Shown here: positions 34,755 to 43,522 of the stretch, piece after piece | Layout of the letters: each line of letters begins with the position of its first letter | Numbering within the stretch: position 1 is the stretch's first letter | From: Firmicutes bacterium HGW-Firmicutes-7 | Lineage (GTDB): Bacteria > Bacillota > Clostridia > Lachnospirales > Vallitaleaceae | Length of the DNA: 64,000 nt | Assembly (NCBI GenBank): GCA_002841375.1 | Contig: PGZO01000001.1 | Coordinates: forward strand, 124,001 to 188,000 | Reading direction: 5' to 3' | Notes under the pieces: generated by a model | Databases searched by the model: none | Seen by the model: only the letters and a program-made list of their open reading frames with translations | Told to the model about the DNA's origin: nothing | Position numbers and translations under genes: made by a program

Positions 34755-37058
34755 ATGGAGAAAGAGTTAGAGTCTGAATTTTTAAATAAGAAAAGGCGAC
34801 ATAAAAAACATGAAGCGTGGTGTAGTGACACAGAAAGATACAACTTAGAACAGCTGGATATCATTGCATACAGAGTGGGAAATCCTATAAATTGTGCCGC
34901 TATAGATGAGAAGATGCTTGCACCTATCAAATACAGTGGGCGTGATATTCCTAAGGGATTTTTTAGTAGTATAAAGATTGATGTACATAATGAGCTAACG
35001 TACTTAACACATATTATGGAAGAGACTGATATCGTTATTGGACTAGGTCAGTCTGTGCATAGAATGAATAAAAGAGGAACTGTAATTAAATCGTTTTGCT
35101 CGGATGACTCAAAACACACACCAGAAAAAGCCTCATTATATGGAGCCCATAATTTTTTTATTTGTGATGGGATAGAAAATACAGGAGTTTTTATTGATTT
35201 TCCTGGTGAGATCACCTATGATGTTGGATTTAACCATAGAGATAAGTTTGAAATAACCTTAAGTGGTACTGATTTTGATATTTATTGTTTCAAGGGGGAT
35301 TCCTTGAAACAAATTTCTGAGAACTTTTTAAAAATAATCGGGAAAAGCTATATTCCTCCTAAGTGGGCTTTCGGTTATCAACAATCAAGATGGAGTTACA
35401 AAAGTGAGGAAGAAATTAAGGAGATTGGACGTAAGTTTAGAATAAATAAAATACCTTGTGACGCTATTTATTTAGACATTGATTATATGGAACGATATAA
35501 GGATTTCACAGTATGTAACGAGAAATACCCGGATTTTAAAAAGCTAGTTTCATCTATGAAGGTAGAAGGATTTCGATTAATACCGATTATAGATGCTGGT
35601 GTTAAAATTGAAGAAAATTATGATGTTTATGAGGAAGGTGTGAAAAAGGGGTATTTCTGTACAAATGAAAAGGGAGAGCCTTTTGTGGCGGCTGTTTGGC
35701 CAGGCCTAGTTCACTTCCCGGACTTCTTAAATCCAGAGGCAAGAAAGTGGTTTGGATTAAAATATAAAATATTAACAGACATGGGAATAGATGGGTTTTG
35801 GAATGATATGAATGAACCAGCAATCTTCTATACAAAAGAGGGATTAGAAGAATTTTATACGGAGGTTGAAAAAGCGAAACATCTCGAATTAGATATAAAT
35901 TCATATTTTAATTTAATGGAGAAAGCAGAGGGATTGGCTAATAATTTCCAAGACTACAAGAGATTTTATCATAACTTCGAGGGTGAAATGGTTAGACACG
36001 ATAAAGTTCATAATTTATATGGTTATAATATGACAAAATCAGCGGCTGAGGGATTAATAGAAATTGAACCAAACAAAAGGTTTTTGCTATTTTCAAGAGC
36101 CTCAACTATTGGAATGCATAGATTTGGTGGAATTTGGACTGGGGACAATAGTTCCTGGTGGGAGCATATACAGATGATTATTCGAATGCTGCCTTCAATA
36201 AATATGTGCGGCTTCTTATATTCAGGATGTGATACAGGTGGTTTTTCTAATGATGCAAGCGCAGAGATGATTATAAGATGGACACAGTTTAGTATATTTA
36301 CACCACTACTAAGAAATCACAGCGTTATGGGGAGTAGAAGCCAAGAACCATTCAGTTATGATGAAACCACGACAGAAACAATGAGAAATGTAATTGAGTT
36401 AAGATATGCACTAATTCCATACTTGTATTCTGAATATATGAAGGCTGCTTTAAATAATAAGTTAATCTTTTCCAACTTAATATTTGAATATCAAGGAGCA
36501 AGAGAACGAGATATAGATAATCAAATTCTATGTGGAGACTCATTAATGTTAGCGCCAATTTATAAAAACAATTCTAGAGGACGAATGGTTTATTTGCCAG
36601 AAGATATGGCGCTATGGAAGGTTAAGGATTATAGAGAGAATGAGTTGGAGTTAATGAAAAAAGGTGACCACTACGTCAATATTAGGTTAGATGAAACCCC
36701 TATATTCATTAAAATAAATAAATTACTAATCGTAGGTAACGCTGCTGAAGCAGTAGAAAAAATTAATAATAGTAAACTTAAGATATTAGGATTTGTAAAA
36801 GATTTTGCTAGCTATTCATACTATGATGATGATGGTATAACAAAAGATTATTTGAATGGATACTATAATACGATAGAAGTTACTGTAGAAAAGACCGGAG
36901 AAGAGGTTTTTGTTTCTATAGAAAATTACAATAACGAGGAAGTGAAAGAAATCGAGTTTTTTATTATGGATGATACAGGAAATTATTTCTATGGACAGAC
37001 TGCAGGTAAGGATATTAAAAAATACCAATGTAAGAAGGTGTACAATTATGAAAGGTAG
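34755..37058 (+). CDS. GH31 family alpha-glucosidase
   Basis: A 767-residue glycoside hydrolase of family 31, which removes alpha-linked glucose (or xylose) from non-reducing ends. The nucleophile region reads GFWNDMNEPAIF (about residues 353-364) and the acid/base region GIWTGDNSSWW (about 459-469). An N-terminal beta-sandwich, a (beta/alpha)8 barrel and C-terminal beta domains fit the length. There is no signal peptide, so it acts on oligosaccharides inside the cell. AAAGGAG precedes the ATG. Its 3' end overlaps malQ by 11 bases, so the two are translationally coupled. Confidence 0.93.
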   Translation: MEKELESEFLNKKRRHKKHEAWCSDTERYNLEQLDIIAYRVGNPINCAAIDEKMLAPIKYSGRDIPKGFFSSIKIDVHNELTYLTHIMEETDIVIGLGQSVHRMNKRGTVIKSFCSDDSKHTPEKASLYGAHNFFICDGIENTGVFIDFPGEITYDVGFNHRDKFEITLSGTDFDIYCFKGDSLKQISENFLKIIGKSYIPPKWAFGYQQSRWSYKSEEEIKEIGRKFRINKIPCDAIYLDIDYMERYKDFTVCNEKYPDFKKLVSSMKVEGFRLIPIIDAGVKIEENYDVYEEGVKKGYFCTNEKGEPFVAAVWPGLVHFPDFLNPEARKWFGLKYKILTDMGIDGFWNDMNEPAIFYTKEGLEEFYTEVEKAKHLELDINSYFNLMEKAEGLANNFQDYKRFYHNFEGEMVRHDKVHNLYGYNMTKSAAEGLIEIEPNKRFLLFSRASTIGMHRFGGIWTGDNSSWWEHIQMIIRMLPSINMCGFLYSGCDTGGFSNDASAEMIIRWTQFSIFTPLLRNHSVMGSRSQEPFSYDETTTETMRNVIELRYALIPYLYSEYMKAALNNKLIFSNLIFEYQGARERDIDNQILCGDSLMLAPIYKNNSRGRMVYLPEDMALWKVKDYRENELELMKKGDHYVNIRLDETPIFIKINKLLIVGNAAEAVEKINNSKLKILGFVKDFASYSYYDDDGITKDYLNGYYNTIEVTVEKTGEEVFVSIENYNNEEVKEIEFFIMDDTGNYFYGQTAGKDIKKYQCKKVYNYER

Positions 37059-38532
37059 AGCAAGTGGAATACTGCTTCATATATCCTCTCTCCCTAATCA
37101 GTACGGAATTGGTACTTTTGGTAAAGAGGCATATGAATTTGTAGACTTCCTAAGGGCCTCAGGGCAGGGGTATTGGCAATTGCTTCCGTTGGTACAAACC
37201 GGATTTGGTAATTCACCTTATCAAGGCTTTTCTACTTTTGCTGGAAACCCGCTTTTTATTAATTATGAAATGCTAGAAGAAGAAGGATTGTTAAATAGAG
37301 ACGATTATAAAAACTTAGATTATGGACAGGAACGGTCTAAAGTAGACTTTGAGAAGGTTACAAATAATAACCTTTGTGTATTAAGAAAAGCTTTTTCTGC
37401 AATAAACACAAACATCAATCAAGCCATCTTTGAGTTTGGGAAAAAGCATCATTGGTTAAAAAATTATTCGGAGTTTATGGCAATCAAAGGAAAATATAAC
37501 AATATTCAGTGGCAGGATTGGCCTGCCCCATTAAAATTCAGAGAAGAACAGGCACTTGAAGAAATTAGAGTCGAATTAAAAGAAGATATTGAATTTTGGA
37601 AATTTGTGCAATATACATTCTTTCAACAGTGGGAAAAGTTGAAACAATATACAAATAGAAATGGTATTAAAATTATTGGAGATATTCCAATATACGTATC
37701 TACAGATAGCACAGATACATGGGAAAATTGCAGTATTTTTAACTTCCATGAAAACTGTACACCTAGATCTGTAGCTGGATGCCCACCGGATGCCTTTTCA
37801 AAAACAGGTCAGCTTTGGGGGAATCCGATTTATAAATGGGATGAACTTGAAAAACAAAGCTTTAAGTGGTGGATCGAACGTATTGAAGGTTGCATGGAGT
37901 TGTATGATGTTATTAGAATTGATCACTTTAGAGGACTTGAATCTTATTGGGATATACCCTTTGGAGAAGAGACGGCAATCAATGGGCGATGGATAAAAGG
38001 CCCAGGAATGAAATTAATAAATGCAATAAAAACGAGTATTGAAAATGTGGATATTATTGCAGAAGACTTAGGATACCTTACAGCTGATGTGTTGAAACTG
38101 TTAAGAGATTCAGAATTCCCTGGCATGAAAGTTCTGCAGTTTGCCTTTGATTCAAGGGAAGAAAGCGACTACTTACCTCATAATTATGAAAGAAATTGTA
38201 TCGTATATACTGGAACCCATGATAATGATACAGCTATAGGATGGATGGAAAACGCAGATGAAAAAGATGTAGCACTGGCAATTGATTATATGAAATTAAA
38301 TAATACTGAAGGGTACCACTGGGGTTATATTAGAGCGGCTTGGAGCACAGTAGCGAAGCTAGCTGTCGCACCAATGCAAGACTTCCTAGGATTAGATACA
38401 AGTGCAAGAATGAACATTCCTTCTACAATTGGGCATAATTGGGAATGGAGACTTACGGAGGGACAACTGAAAGAAGAGCTAAGCACCAAAATCTATTCGT
38501 TAACAAAAACCTACGGCAGACTAACGAGTTAA
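37048..38532 (+). CDS. malQ: 4-alpha-glucanotransferase (amylomaltase)
   Basis: A 494-residue GH77 enzyme that transfers alpha-1,4-glucan segments between malto-oligosaccharides, releasing glucose. Visible motifs: SSLPNQYGIGTFG at the N-terminus, GDIPIYVSTDSTDTW, the nucleophile region IRIDHFRGLESYW, the acid region IIAEDLGYLT and THDNDT. The ATG at 37048 follows AGAAGGTG and gives the standard amylomaltase N-terminus; it lies inside the end of the glucosidase gene. The pair would convert imported maltodextrins to glucose and longer chains. Confidence 0.94.
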   Translation: MKGRASGILLHISSLPNQYGIGTFGKEAYEFVDFLRASGQGYWQLLPLVQTGFGNSPYQGFSTFAGNPLFINYEMLEEEGLLNRDDYKNLDYGQERSKVDFEKVTNNNLCVLRKAFSAINTNINQAIFEFGKKHHWLKNYSEFMAIKGKYNNIQWQDWPAPLKFREEQALEEIRVELKEDIEFWKFVQYTFFQQWEKLKQYTNRNGIKIIGDIPIYVSTDSTDTWENCSIFNFHENCTPRSVAGCPPDAFSKTGQLWGNPIYKWDELEKQSFKWWIERIEGCMELYDVIRIDHFRGLESYWDIPFGEETAINGRWIKGPGMKLINAIKTSIENVDIIAEDLGYLTADVLKLLRDSEFPGMKVLQFAFDSREESDYLPHNYERNCIVYTGTHDNDTAIGWMENADEKDVALAIDYMKLNNTEGYHWGYIRAAWSTVAKLAVAPMQDFLGLDTSARMNIPSTIGHNWEWRLTEGQLKEELSTKIYSLTKTYGRLTS

Positions 38533-38533
38533 A

Positions 38534-38596
38534 GAGCGAGGTGAAAGGGCGGGTCAAAGGGGACAGTCCCCTTTGACCCGCCCTTTCACCCCGCTC
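38534..38596. repeat. REP-type palindrome, also likely terminator of the glucan operon
   Basis: Near-perfect 63-base palindrome centred on GGACAGTCC, with arms rich in GGGCGGGTCAAAGGGG. A T-rich tract follows. It belongs to the GGGGACAGTCCCC family also found at 41.1, 42.1, 53.4 and 60.4 kb. Confidence 0.85.
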
Positions 38597-38649
38597 TCTT
38601 TTATTCATTTGTTCTATTTTTTCATATAACGAGTGTAATATTTCAGTCT

Positions 38650-40242
38650 TTATCTATAGGAAGTATTGACAGCCTTTAATAGGGTACGTACATCATAGCG
38701 GTGAGGTGTAATTGGACAGATTTTTTTATCAAGCCCCATTAAGGTATAAATAGCAATTCTTGCAGCACGCACGGAGTATTCTTCAGTAAAGACCATGTCC
38801 TCGGGTATTTCAACGTATTGACTAATCATTGCAAAGTTTGTTGAGCCTTCTGGCACAACTTTTGGGCGATCAGCCATTGCATGTGGTTGAAATTGAGAAA
38901 CAATGTAAGGCATCATACAAGGAATAACATTAACAACATCTTTCATGATTTCATTTACTTCATCTTCAAGAGGTAAATGATGTAGAAGTTCTAACAATAT
39001 TTCTTCTCCCGTACAATCACGCATAGGTTTTTTTATATAATCACCGTTAGTAGTTGTGTATAAACCATATCCCCAGAATACTGTTTGATCCTCAATTTGA
39101 CCTTTGAAGTGAGGTTGTGCGGCTACAACAATTGACATCAGCCAATTGGATTCCTTAAAGGTCATTAAAGCACCACTACCAGGAACATTTCGGCTATATT
39201 TTTCAATTATCTTTAATAGCTTATTACTATTCATTGTTACCGTGAAAGATTCCCAATTTGTTTCTTGTGAATTGCCAAAAAATGGTTTGGGATTTCCAAG
39301 CCCCTCTTTTTTTACCGCTATTTTAGCCCATAAATTTGCAGAAATTGGGTTTTGATCCATGAATGGAGCAGGGTTTTTAAAATCACCTAATGTTGCACAA
39401 TCAGTCATACAGCCATTTGTTACGATACATATATCACCATTATGTAGCTGGATTAAGTGGTCTGTCACCCCATCCTCTGTATAATGAATAGCTGTTGCGG
39501 TGATGCCTTCTCCTTCATCAAAATCTAAATCAGTAGCAGTACACTTCAAGCTAAAATCAACACTATGATTAGTTAGATAAGCTTTTAGTGGAAGAATGAC
39601 AGAATCATATTGATTATAGGGAGTTCTTGTAACACCTTCTAAGGTTTGAATGCGGGAGAATTCAAACATCATTCTGTTCATATAACGTCTGAATTCAAAT
39701 AAGCTAGACCATTTTTGAAAAGCAAAAGTAGTTTGCCACATATACCAGAAATTGGTTTCAAAAAAATGTGGTGTACCAACAAACCAATCGCTGATTTTAA
39801 GATTATCCAATTTTTCTTCCGGTGTTCTCATTAGTTTAAGTAAGGACATACGATCTTCAGTATTGAAGCCCATGGACATAACATCTAATACTTCACCTTC
39901 TTTATTAATAAGCCGTGCATTAGAATGAGTAGGGTGTGCATGATCAAAGGTTAAGATTTCATCTGTGACAGAAATACCGTCTTGTTCAATAGATGGAATG
40001 GAAGAGAATAACTCCCAGAAATTTTCATAGGTTTCTTCGTTCAGCATTCTACCACCACGGCATACAAATCCATTTTTAGCAGTTCCATTCCCATCATTAC
40101 TACCGCCTAAAATAGGCATACCTTCTAATATGTGAATGTTTTTGCCATCAAAGTTGCAATCCCTAATTAAATAAGCAGCCCCCGACAGAGAAGCAAGACC
40201 ACCGCCTACAAAATAAACCTGTTTGTTGTTAGAATTTTTCAT
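38650..40242 (-). CDS. ohyA: oleate hydratase (MCRA family, FAD-dependent)
   Basis: A 530-residue fatty-acid hydratase that adds water across the cis-9 double bond of oleate and related acids to give 10-hydroxy acids, often viewed as detoxification of unsaturated fatty acids. An N-terminal Rossmann motif (YFVGGGLASLSGAAYL), GGRMLNEETYENFW and the family-wide RRYMNRMMFEFSR stretch are clear. The ATG at 40242 has GGAGGT 7 bases upstream; an upstream TTG would place the ribosome site inside the gene. A TetR gene lies directly upstream on the same strand with TGTCTA operator boxes between. Confidence 0.93.
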   Translation of the reverse strand: MKNSNNKQVYFVGGGLASLSGAAYLIRDCNFDGKNIHILEGMPILGGSNDGNGTAKNGFVCRGGRMLNEETYENFWELFSSIPSIEQDGISVTDEILTFDHAHPTHSNARLINKEGEVLDVMSMGFNTEDRMSLLKLMRTPEEKLDNLKISDWFVGTPHFFETNFWYMWQTTFAFQKWSSLFEFRRYMNRMMFEFSRIQTLEGVTRTPYNQYDSVILPLKAYLTNHSVDFSLKCTATDLDFDEGEGITATAIHYTEDGVTDHLIQLHNGDICIVTNGCMTDCATLGDFKNPAPFMDQNPISANLWAKIAVKKEGLGNPKPFFGNSQETNWESFTVTMNSNKLLKIIEKYSRNVPGSGALMTFKESNWLMSIVVAAQPHFKGQIEDQTVFWGYGLYTTTNGDYIKKPMRDCTGEEILLELLHHLPLEDEVNEIMKDVVNVIPCMMPYIVSQFQPHAMADRPKVVPEGSTNFAMISQYVEIPEDMVFTEEYSVRAARIAIYTLMGLDKKICPITPHRYDVRTLLKAVNTSYR

Positions 40243-40318
40243 ATTAATGACCTCCAAATAAGATGATTTATTGTTTCACTTATATAAGAAGGATAATAGA
40301 TGTGGATTCTTTTTAGAA

Positions 40319-40380
40319 TAGACAGTAGTTCACATCTGTCTAAACTTTAAACATTTGGCCAACATTGTCTAAACTTTAAA
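40319..40380 (-). promoter_or_regulatory. probable TetR operator cluster upstream of oleate hydratase
   Basis: A 7-bp inverted repeat TAGACAG..CTGTCTA (40319-40342) overlaps a 15-base direct repeat TGTCTAAACTTTAAA present at 40337 and 40366, so three TGTCTA boxes lie in about 60 bases. They sit 77-138 bases upstream of the hydratase start and downstream of the TetR gene. Confidence 0.65.
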
Positions 40381-40430
40381 TAGGCGTTTTTATGTATCAT
40401 CAATAAAAAACTTTGAGTAAGGATTGAGTA

Positions 40431-40982
40431 TCAAGTATATTTATGGATTGCCCTTTTTAAGTTGCCATCAACAAGTTTGGTTAAATCACTAATAATGATT
40501 TGGGGATCTGTTTTCATCCCTTCTCGCATCCAATTAGTCAGTATGCCAATAAATGCATAGGAGTAAAAGTTAGAGATAAATGTTTTTTCTTTATCATCGA
40601 GCGATGCATCTTCAGCCACTTCATTTATAACATCAATGATGAGATTAAATACAATGTCATAAAGAAATTTCTCAAGGTGTTCACGAGCTAAAGAACGAAA
40701 AGTGTTCATACAAAATAAGCGATTTTCTAATACATAGGTAAAGATTTTTAAAAATCCCTTTTGCCAGGTATTGAAAGTTTTATATTCCGCTATATTTGTA
40801 AGTGCTTCATTTTTATAGATCCAACCAAGAAGTTCATAAATATCTTTAAAGTGATAATAAAAGGTTTGTCTATTAACTTGGCAGTCATTTACAATGTCTA
40901 CTATAGTTATCTTATCAAATGGTGTGTCTTGCATCAATTTTTTGAGAGATGCACTGATTGCTTTTTTTGTTGTTTGTGACAC
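40431..40982 (-). CDS. TetR-family transcriptional regulator
   Basis: A 183-residue TetR-type regulator. The N-terminal DNA-binding domain reads KITIVDIVNDCQVNRQTFYYHF, a standard TetR helix-turn-helix with the FYYHF end; the rest is helical, as in ligand-binding domains of the DhaS-like group. It starts with GTG preceded by GAGGAGGT. It lies just upstream of oleate hydratase on the same strand, with 188 bases and a set of TGTCTA boxes between. By inference it represses the hydratase and senses a fatty acid or its CoA ester. Confidence 0.88.
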   Translation of the reverse strand: MSQTTKKAISASLKKLMQDTPFDKITIVDIVNDCQVNRQTFYYHFKDIYELLGWIYKNEALTNIAEYKTFNTWQKGFLKIFTYVLENRLFCMNTFRSLAREHLEKFLYDIVFNLIIDVINEVAEDASLDDKEKTFISNFYSYAFIGILTNWMREGMKTDPQIIISDLTKLVDGNLKRAIHKYT

Positions 40983-41084
40983 TTAACAGACCTCCTCGTT
41001 TAATATAGGACATGATTTAGATAATATGAACAGCCTATATCCATATCTGAATTTATCATAAAATATGAAAAAAATCAAAGAAAA

Positions 41085-41220
41085 GGTTAAAGAAGGTTAA
41101 AGAGGGGTCAAGGTCAAAGGTCAAGGTCAAAGGGGGTCAAAGGGGACAGTCCCCTTTGACCTTGACCCGCCCTTTGACCTTGCCCTTTGACCTTGACCTT
41201 TGACCTTGACCCTTTGTCTC
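41085..41220. repeat. expanded REP palindrome with GGTCAA hexamer array
   Basis: Centre AAAGGGGACAGTCCCCTTT (near 41139-41157) flanked on the left by repeated GGTCAA and on the right by repeated TTGACC, over about 135 bases. It is a REP core of the same family whose arms have grown by tandem GGTCAA units, lying upstream of the RAYT gene. Confidence 0.8.
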
Positions 41221-41340
41221 CCTTTCTTTGATTAAACATAAAATGAACGAGGACAGGACCTTTTTTAGAATGTATGCTATCAGCATACCAAAATTAGATA
41301 TTAATGTGATATGCTGAAATAAAAAAGGAGGGTGATATTT

Positions 41341-42126
41341 ATGCCAAGAAAAAGCAGAAAAATTAGTTCGACAGGAATATATCATATTATGTTAAAAGGA
41401 ATTGATAATCGTAACATTTTTATGGACGATTATGACAGAGTAAAATTTTTAGAAGTATTAAAGGTAACAGTAAAAAAAGAATCATGTTCAATTGCATTAT
41501 ATTGTTTAATGAATAATCATGTACATTTGCTTTTAGAAGATCATGATAACGTTGGTGTAAGTATGAAAAGGATTGGAGAAACATATTCTAAATATCATAA
41601 TAAAAAATATCAAAGAGTAGGGCATTTATTTCAGAATCGATACAGAAGTGAGCCTGTTGAATCCGAAAGCCACATACAAGTACTATTTACTTATATTCAT
41701 AATAATCCTGTAAAAGCGGGACTAATAGATGAGCCTTATAAATATGAATGGAGTAGCTGCAAGATATATTATTATAATGTAAACCAATATACTTGGCTAA
41801 ATACAAGCATATATAATAAAATTTTTTCAAATCGAGAGGAAATGCTTCTTGTGATGTTTAATAATAAAATAATTTATAAACCATCTTGGATAATAAATAA
41901 CCGATGGACAGACGATGAGTTAAACAGGATTTTAAGAAGTGAATATAATGATATGTCTAATATAAATAACAGGAAGATAAACAATGATTTTATTATTAAT
42001 ATTTGGAAAAAAACAGGTGCATCTTATAAACAACTTGGACGTGTTATGGGTATTAGTAAATGTGTTATTGAAAGAGTATGTAAAGAAGAACGTATGAAAG
42101 AAGACAAAAGTACCTGTCCCCATTGA
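41341..42126 (+). CDS. RAYT: REP-associated tyrosine transposase (IS200-like Y1 fold)
   Basis: A 261-residue Y1 transposase-like protein. The histidine pair of the HUH motif is seen in MNNHVHLLLED, and the candidate nucleophile Tyr lies in FTYIHNNPVKAGL, with the conserved GHLFQNRYRSEPV segment before it. The C-terminal 70 residues hold a helix-turn-helix (YKQLGRVMGISKCVIERVCKEE), typical of one RAYT group. ATG 41341 follows AAAGGAGGG. Single gene, no paired IS ends; instead GGGGACAGTCCCC palindromes lie on both sides, and its last codons are part of one. RAYTs are thought to move REP sequences. Confidence 0.9.
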   Translation: MPRKSRKISSTGIYHIMLKGIDNRNIFMDDYDRVKFLEVLKVTVKKESCSIALYCLMNNHVHLLLEDHDNVGVSMKRIGETYSKYHNKKYQRVGHLFQNRYRSEPVESESHIQVLFTYIHNNPVKAGLIDEPYKYEWSSCKIYYYNVNQYTWLNTSIYNKIFSNREEMLLVMFNNKIIYKPSWIINNRWTDDELNRILRSEYNDMSNINNRKINNDFIINIWKKTGASYKQLGRVMGISKCVIERVCKEERMKEDKSTCPH

Positions 42127-42129
42127 CCC
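42103..42129 (+). repeat. REP half-site at the 3' end of the RAYT gene
   Basis: GACAAAAGTACCTGTCCC followed by CATTGACCC matches one arm of the REP family (compare the arm at 53401-53429). It codes the last residues of the transposase and its stop codon. Confidence 0.65.
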
Positions 42130-42143
42130 GGAAGATTAGAGGG

Positions 42144-42171
42144 TTGACAAAAAGTTTAATCGTGATAAAAT
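42144..42171 (+). promoter_or_regulatory. sigma-A promoter of the PAS-HTH/ridA operon
   Basis: TTGACA (42144-42149), 16 bases, TAAAAT (42166-42171), 40 bases upstream of the start codon. Confidence 0.7.
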
Positions 42172-42211
42172 AATCTTAACGTTAAACATTTTTATTACAA
42201 AGGTGGTGCTT

Positions 42212-42889
42212 ATGGGTACAGAATATGATTTTACATCTTACATTCAATTGGTTGATTTTTTAGGCTTGTGTTTTGGAGAACAAACCGAAGTGGTACTTCA
42301 TAGTTTTAAAGATATTAATCATTCCATTATTGCAATACATAATGGGCATATTAGTGGAAGAGATTTGGGTGCACCTTTAACAAGTTTTGCATTATCAAAA
42401 TTAAAGGATAAAGGAAAAGAAGGACCACCCTATTATATGAATTATTTAGGTATGTCAAAAAATAATATGCCATTAAGATCCAATAGTTTTTTTATCTTAG
42501 ATAAATCAGGTAACCCAGTAGGCATGATCTGTATTAATACAGATGTTACGAAATATCAACAAGCAGCAGAGCTATTACAAAAATTAGCATTTATTCCATC
42601 ATTAATAACTGAAGATAATGAAAATAATAGTATTGAGGCCTTTCAATCATCACCTAGGGATATGATCAACGGTATTATTAAAGATGTGACCCATTCGGCA
42701 GGAATATCCATAGAACGATTAACTGTGGATGAAAAAGTGGAGATTGTAAGACGACTAAATATTGAGAAGTTTTTCTTGATAAAAGGATCAGTAAGTGAAG
42801 TTTCTACAATGTTAGGTGTTTCGGAAGCAACAGTGTATAGATATTTAAGTAATATAAATAAAAAATTAAAAATGGAGAAATTATCATGA
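42212..42889 (+). CDS. PAS-HTH transcriptional regulator, YheO/DauR type
   Basis: A 225-residue regulator with an N-terminal YheO-type PAS-like domain (FGEQTEVVLHSF, residues about 19-30; NSFFILDKSGNPVGMICINTD near residue 95) and a C-terminal helix-turn-helix (FLIKGSVSEVSTMLGVSEATVYRYLSNI). The family includes DauR, a repressor of D-arginine use. ATG 42212 has AAAGGTGG 6 bases upstream. The stop codon overlaps the ridA start (ATGA), so they form one unit. With tryptophanase next in line, an amino-acid or imine signal is a reasonable guess. Confidence 0.87.
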   Translation: MGTEYDFTSYIQLVDFLGLCFGEQTEVVLHSFKDINHSIIAIHNGHISGRDLGAPLTSFALSKLKDKGKEGPPYYMNYLGMSKNNMPLRSNSFFILDKSGNPVGMICINTDVTKYQQAAELLQKLAFIPSLITEDNENNSIEAFQSSPRDMINGIIKDVTHSAGISIERLTVDEKVEIVRRLNIEKFFLIKGSVSEVSTMLGVSEATVYRYLSNINKKLKMEKLS

Positions 42890-43269
42890 AAAAAGTAATA
42901 AATACAAAAGCTGCACCAGCAGCAATCGGACCTTATTCACAAGCCATTGATACAGGATTAGGCTTAATATTTACTTCTGGACAAATTCCAGTAAATTTAG
43001 AAACAGGTGAAGTGGTAGAGGGGGGAATCGAAGCGCAAACAGAACAAGTATTTGTAAATCTAAAGGCCGTTCTTGAAGCTTCTGGGTCATCCTTTGATCA
43101 AGTTGTAAAGGCAACCGTATTTTTGCAAGATCTAAAGGATTTTGCTACTGTTAATGGAATTTATGGTAAATATCTTGGAAAAGATGCACCATCACGTTCA
43201 ACTGTACAAGTAGCTGGACTTCCAAAAGGTTCCCTAATCGAAATAGAAGTAATTGCACTTAATGCATAA
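42886..43269 (+). CDS. ridA: RidA family reactive imine/enamine deaminase
   Basis: A 127-residue YjgF/RidA protein, which hydrolyses 2-aminoacrylate and other imines to keto acids and ammonia and so protects PLP enzymes. It shows IGPYSQA, FTSGQIP, the PSRSTV segment with the key Arg, and IEIEVIA at the end, over the full usual length. It overlaps the regulator gene by 4 bases. The next gene is tryptophanase, whose beta-elimination produces aminoacrylate, so the neighbourhood makes chemical sense. A terminator follows it. Confidence 0.95.
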   Translation: MKKVINTKAAPAAIGPYSQAIDTGLGLIFTSGQIPVNLETGEVVEGGIEAQTEQVFVNLKAVLEASGSSFDQVVKATVFLQDLKDFATVNGIYGKYLGKDAPSRSTVQVAGLPKGSLIEIEVIALNA

Positions 43270-43316
43270 ATAAATATATGTCAATTGTAACCAATAATTA
43301 AATAGAATGAATAGTG

Positions 43317-43362
43317 AAGCCTTTTTTTGTTGAAAATACACAAGAATAAGGCTTTTATTTTT
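43317..43362 (+). terminator. intrinsic terminator after ridA
   Basis: Stem AAGCCTT / AAGGCTT (43317-43323 with 43348-43354) followed by a T-rich run. Confidence 0.65.
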
Positions 43363-43376
43363 TGTAAAACGTCATA

Positions 43377-43405
43377 TTGACAGATTATTGAAAAGGGTAT
43401 ATAGT
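43377..43405 (+). promoter_or_regulatory. sigma-A promoter of tnaA
   Basis: TTGACA (43377-43382), 17 bases, TATAGT (43400-43405). About 117 bases of leader follow; no TnaC-like peptide with a Trp codon was found in it. Confidence 0.65.
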
Positions 43406-43522
43406 TAGTCGTGTGATAGTAAATTATTATCGATATAAAAAAGTATTAGTTATATAAAATAATTGCACGTATCAAAAAAAATCATATTAGCAATTAAATG
43501 ATCATTAACGGAGGAAATTATT

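Noticed and set aside
41085-41220. CRISPR-like repeats upstream of the RAYT gene
   Set aside because: A symmetric palindrome of hexamers without unique spacers or cas genes.
41341-42126. Complete IS200/IS605 insertion sequence
   Set aside because: The protein has RAYT features and a C-terminal helix-turn-helix; no IS-type left and right ends or tnpB are present, only REP palindromes.
43406-43522. TnaC-type leader peptide before tryptophanase
   Set aside because: The leader contains no Trp codon and no plausible short reading frame with a ribosome site.
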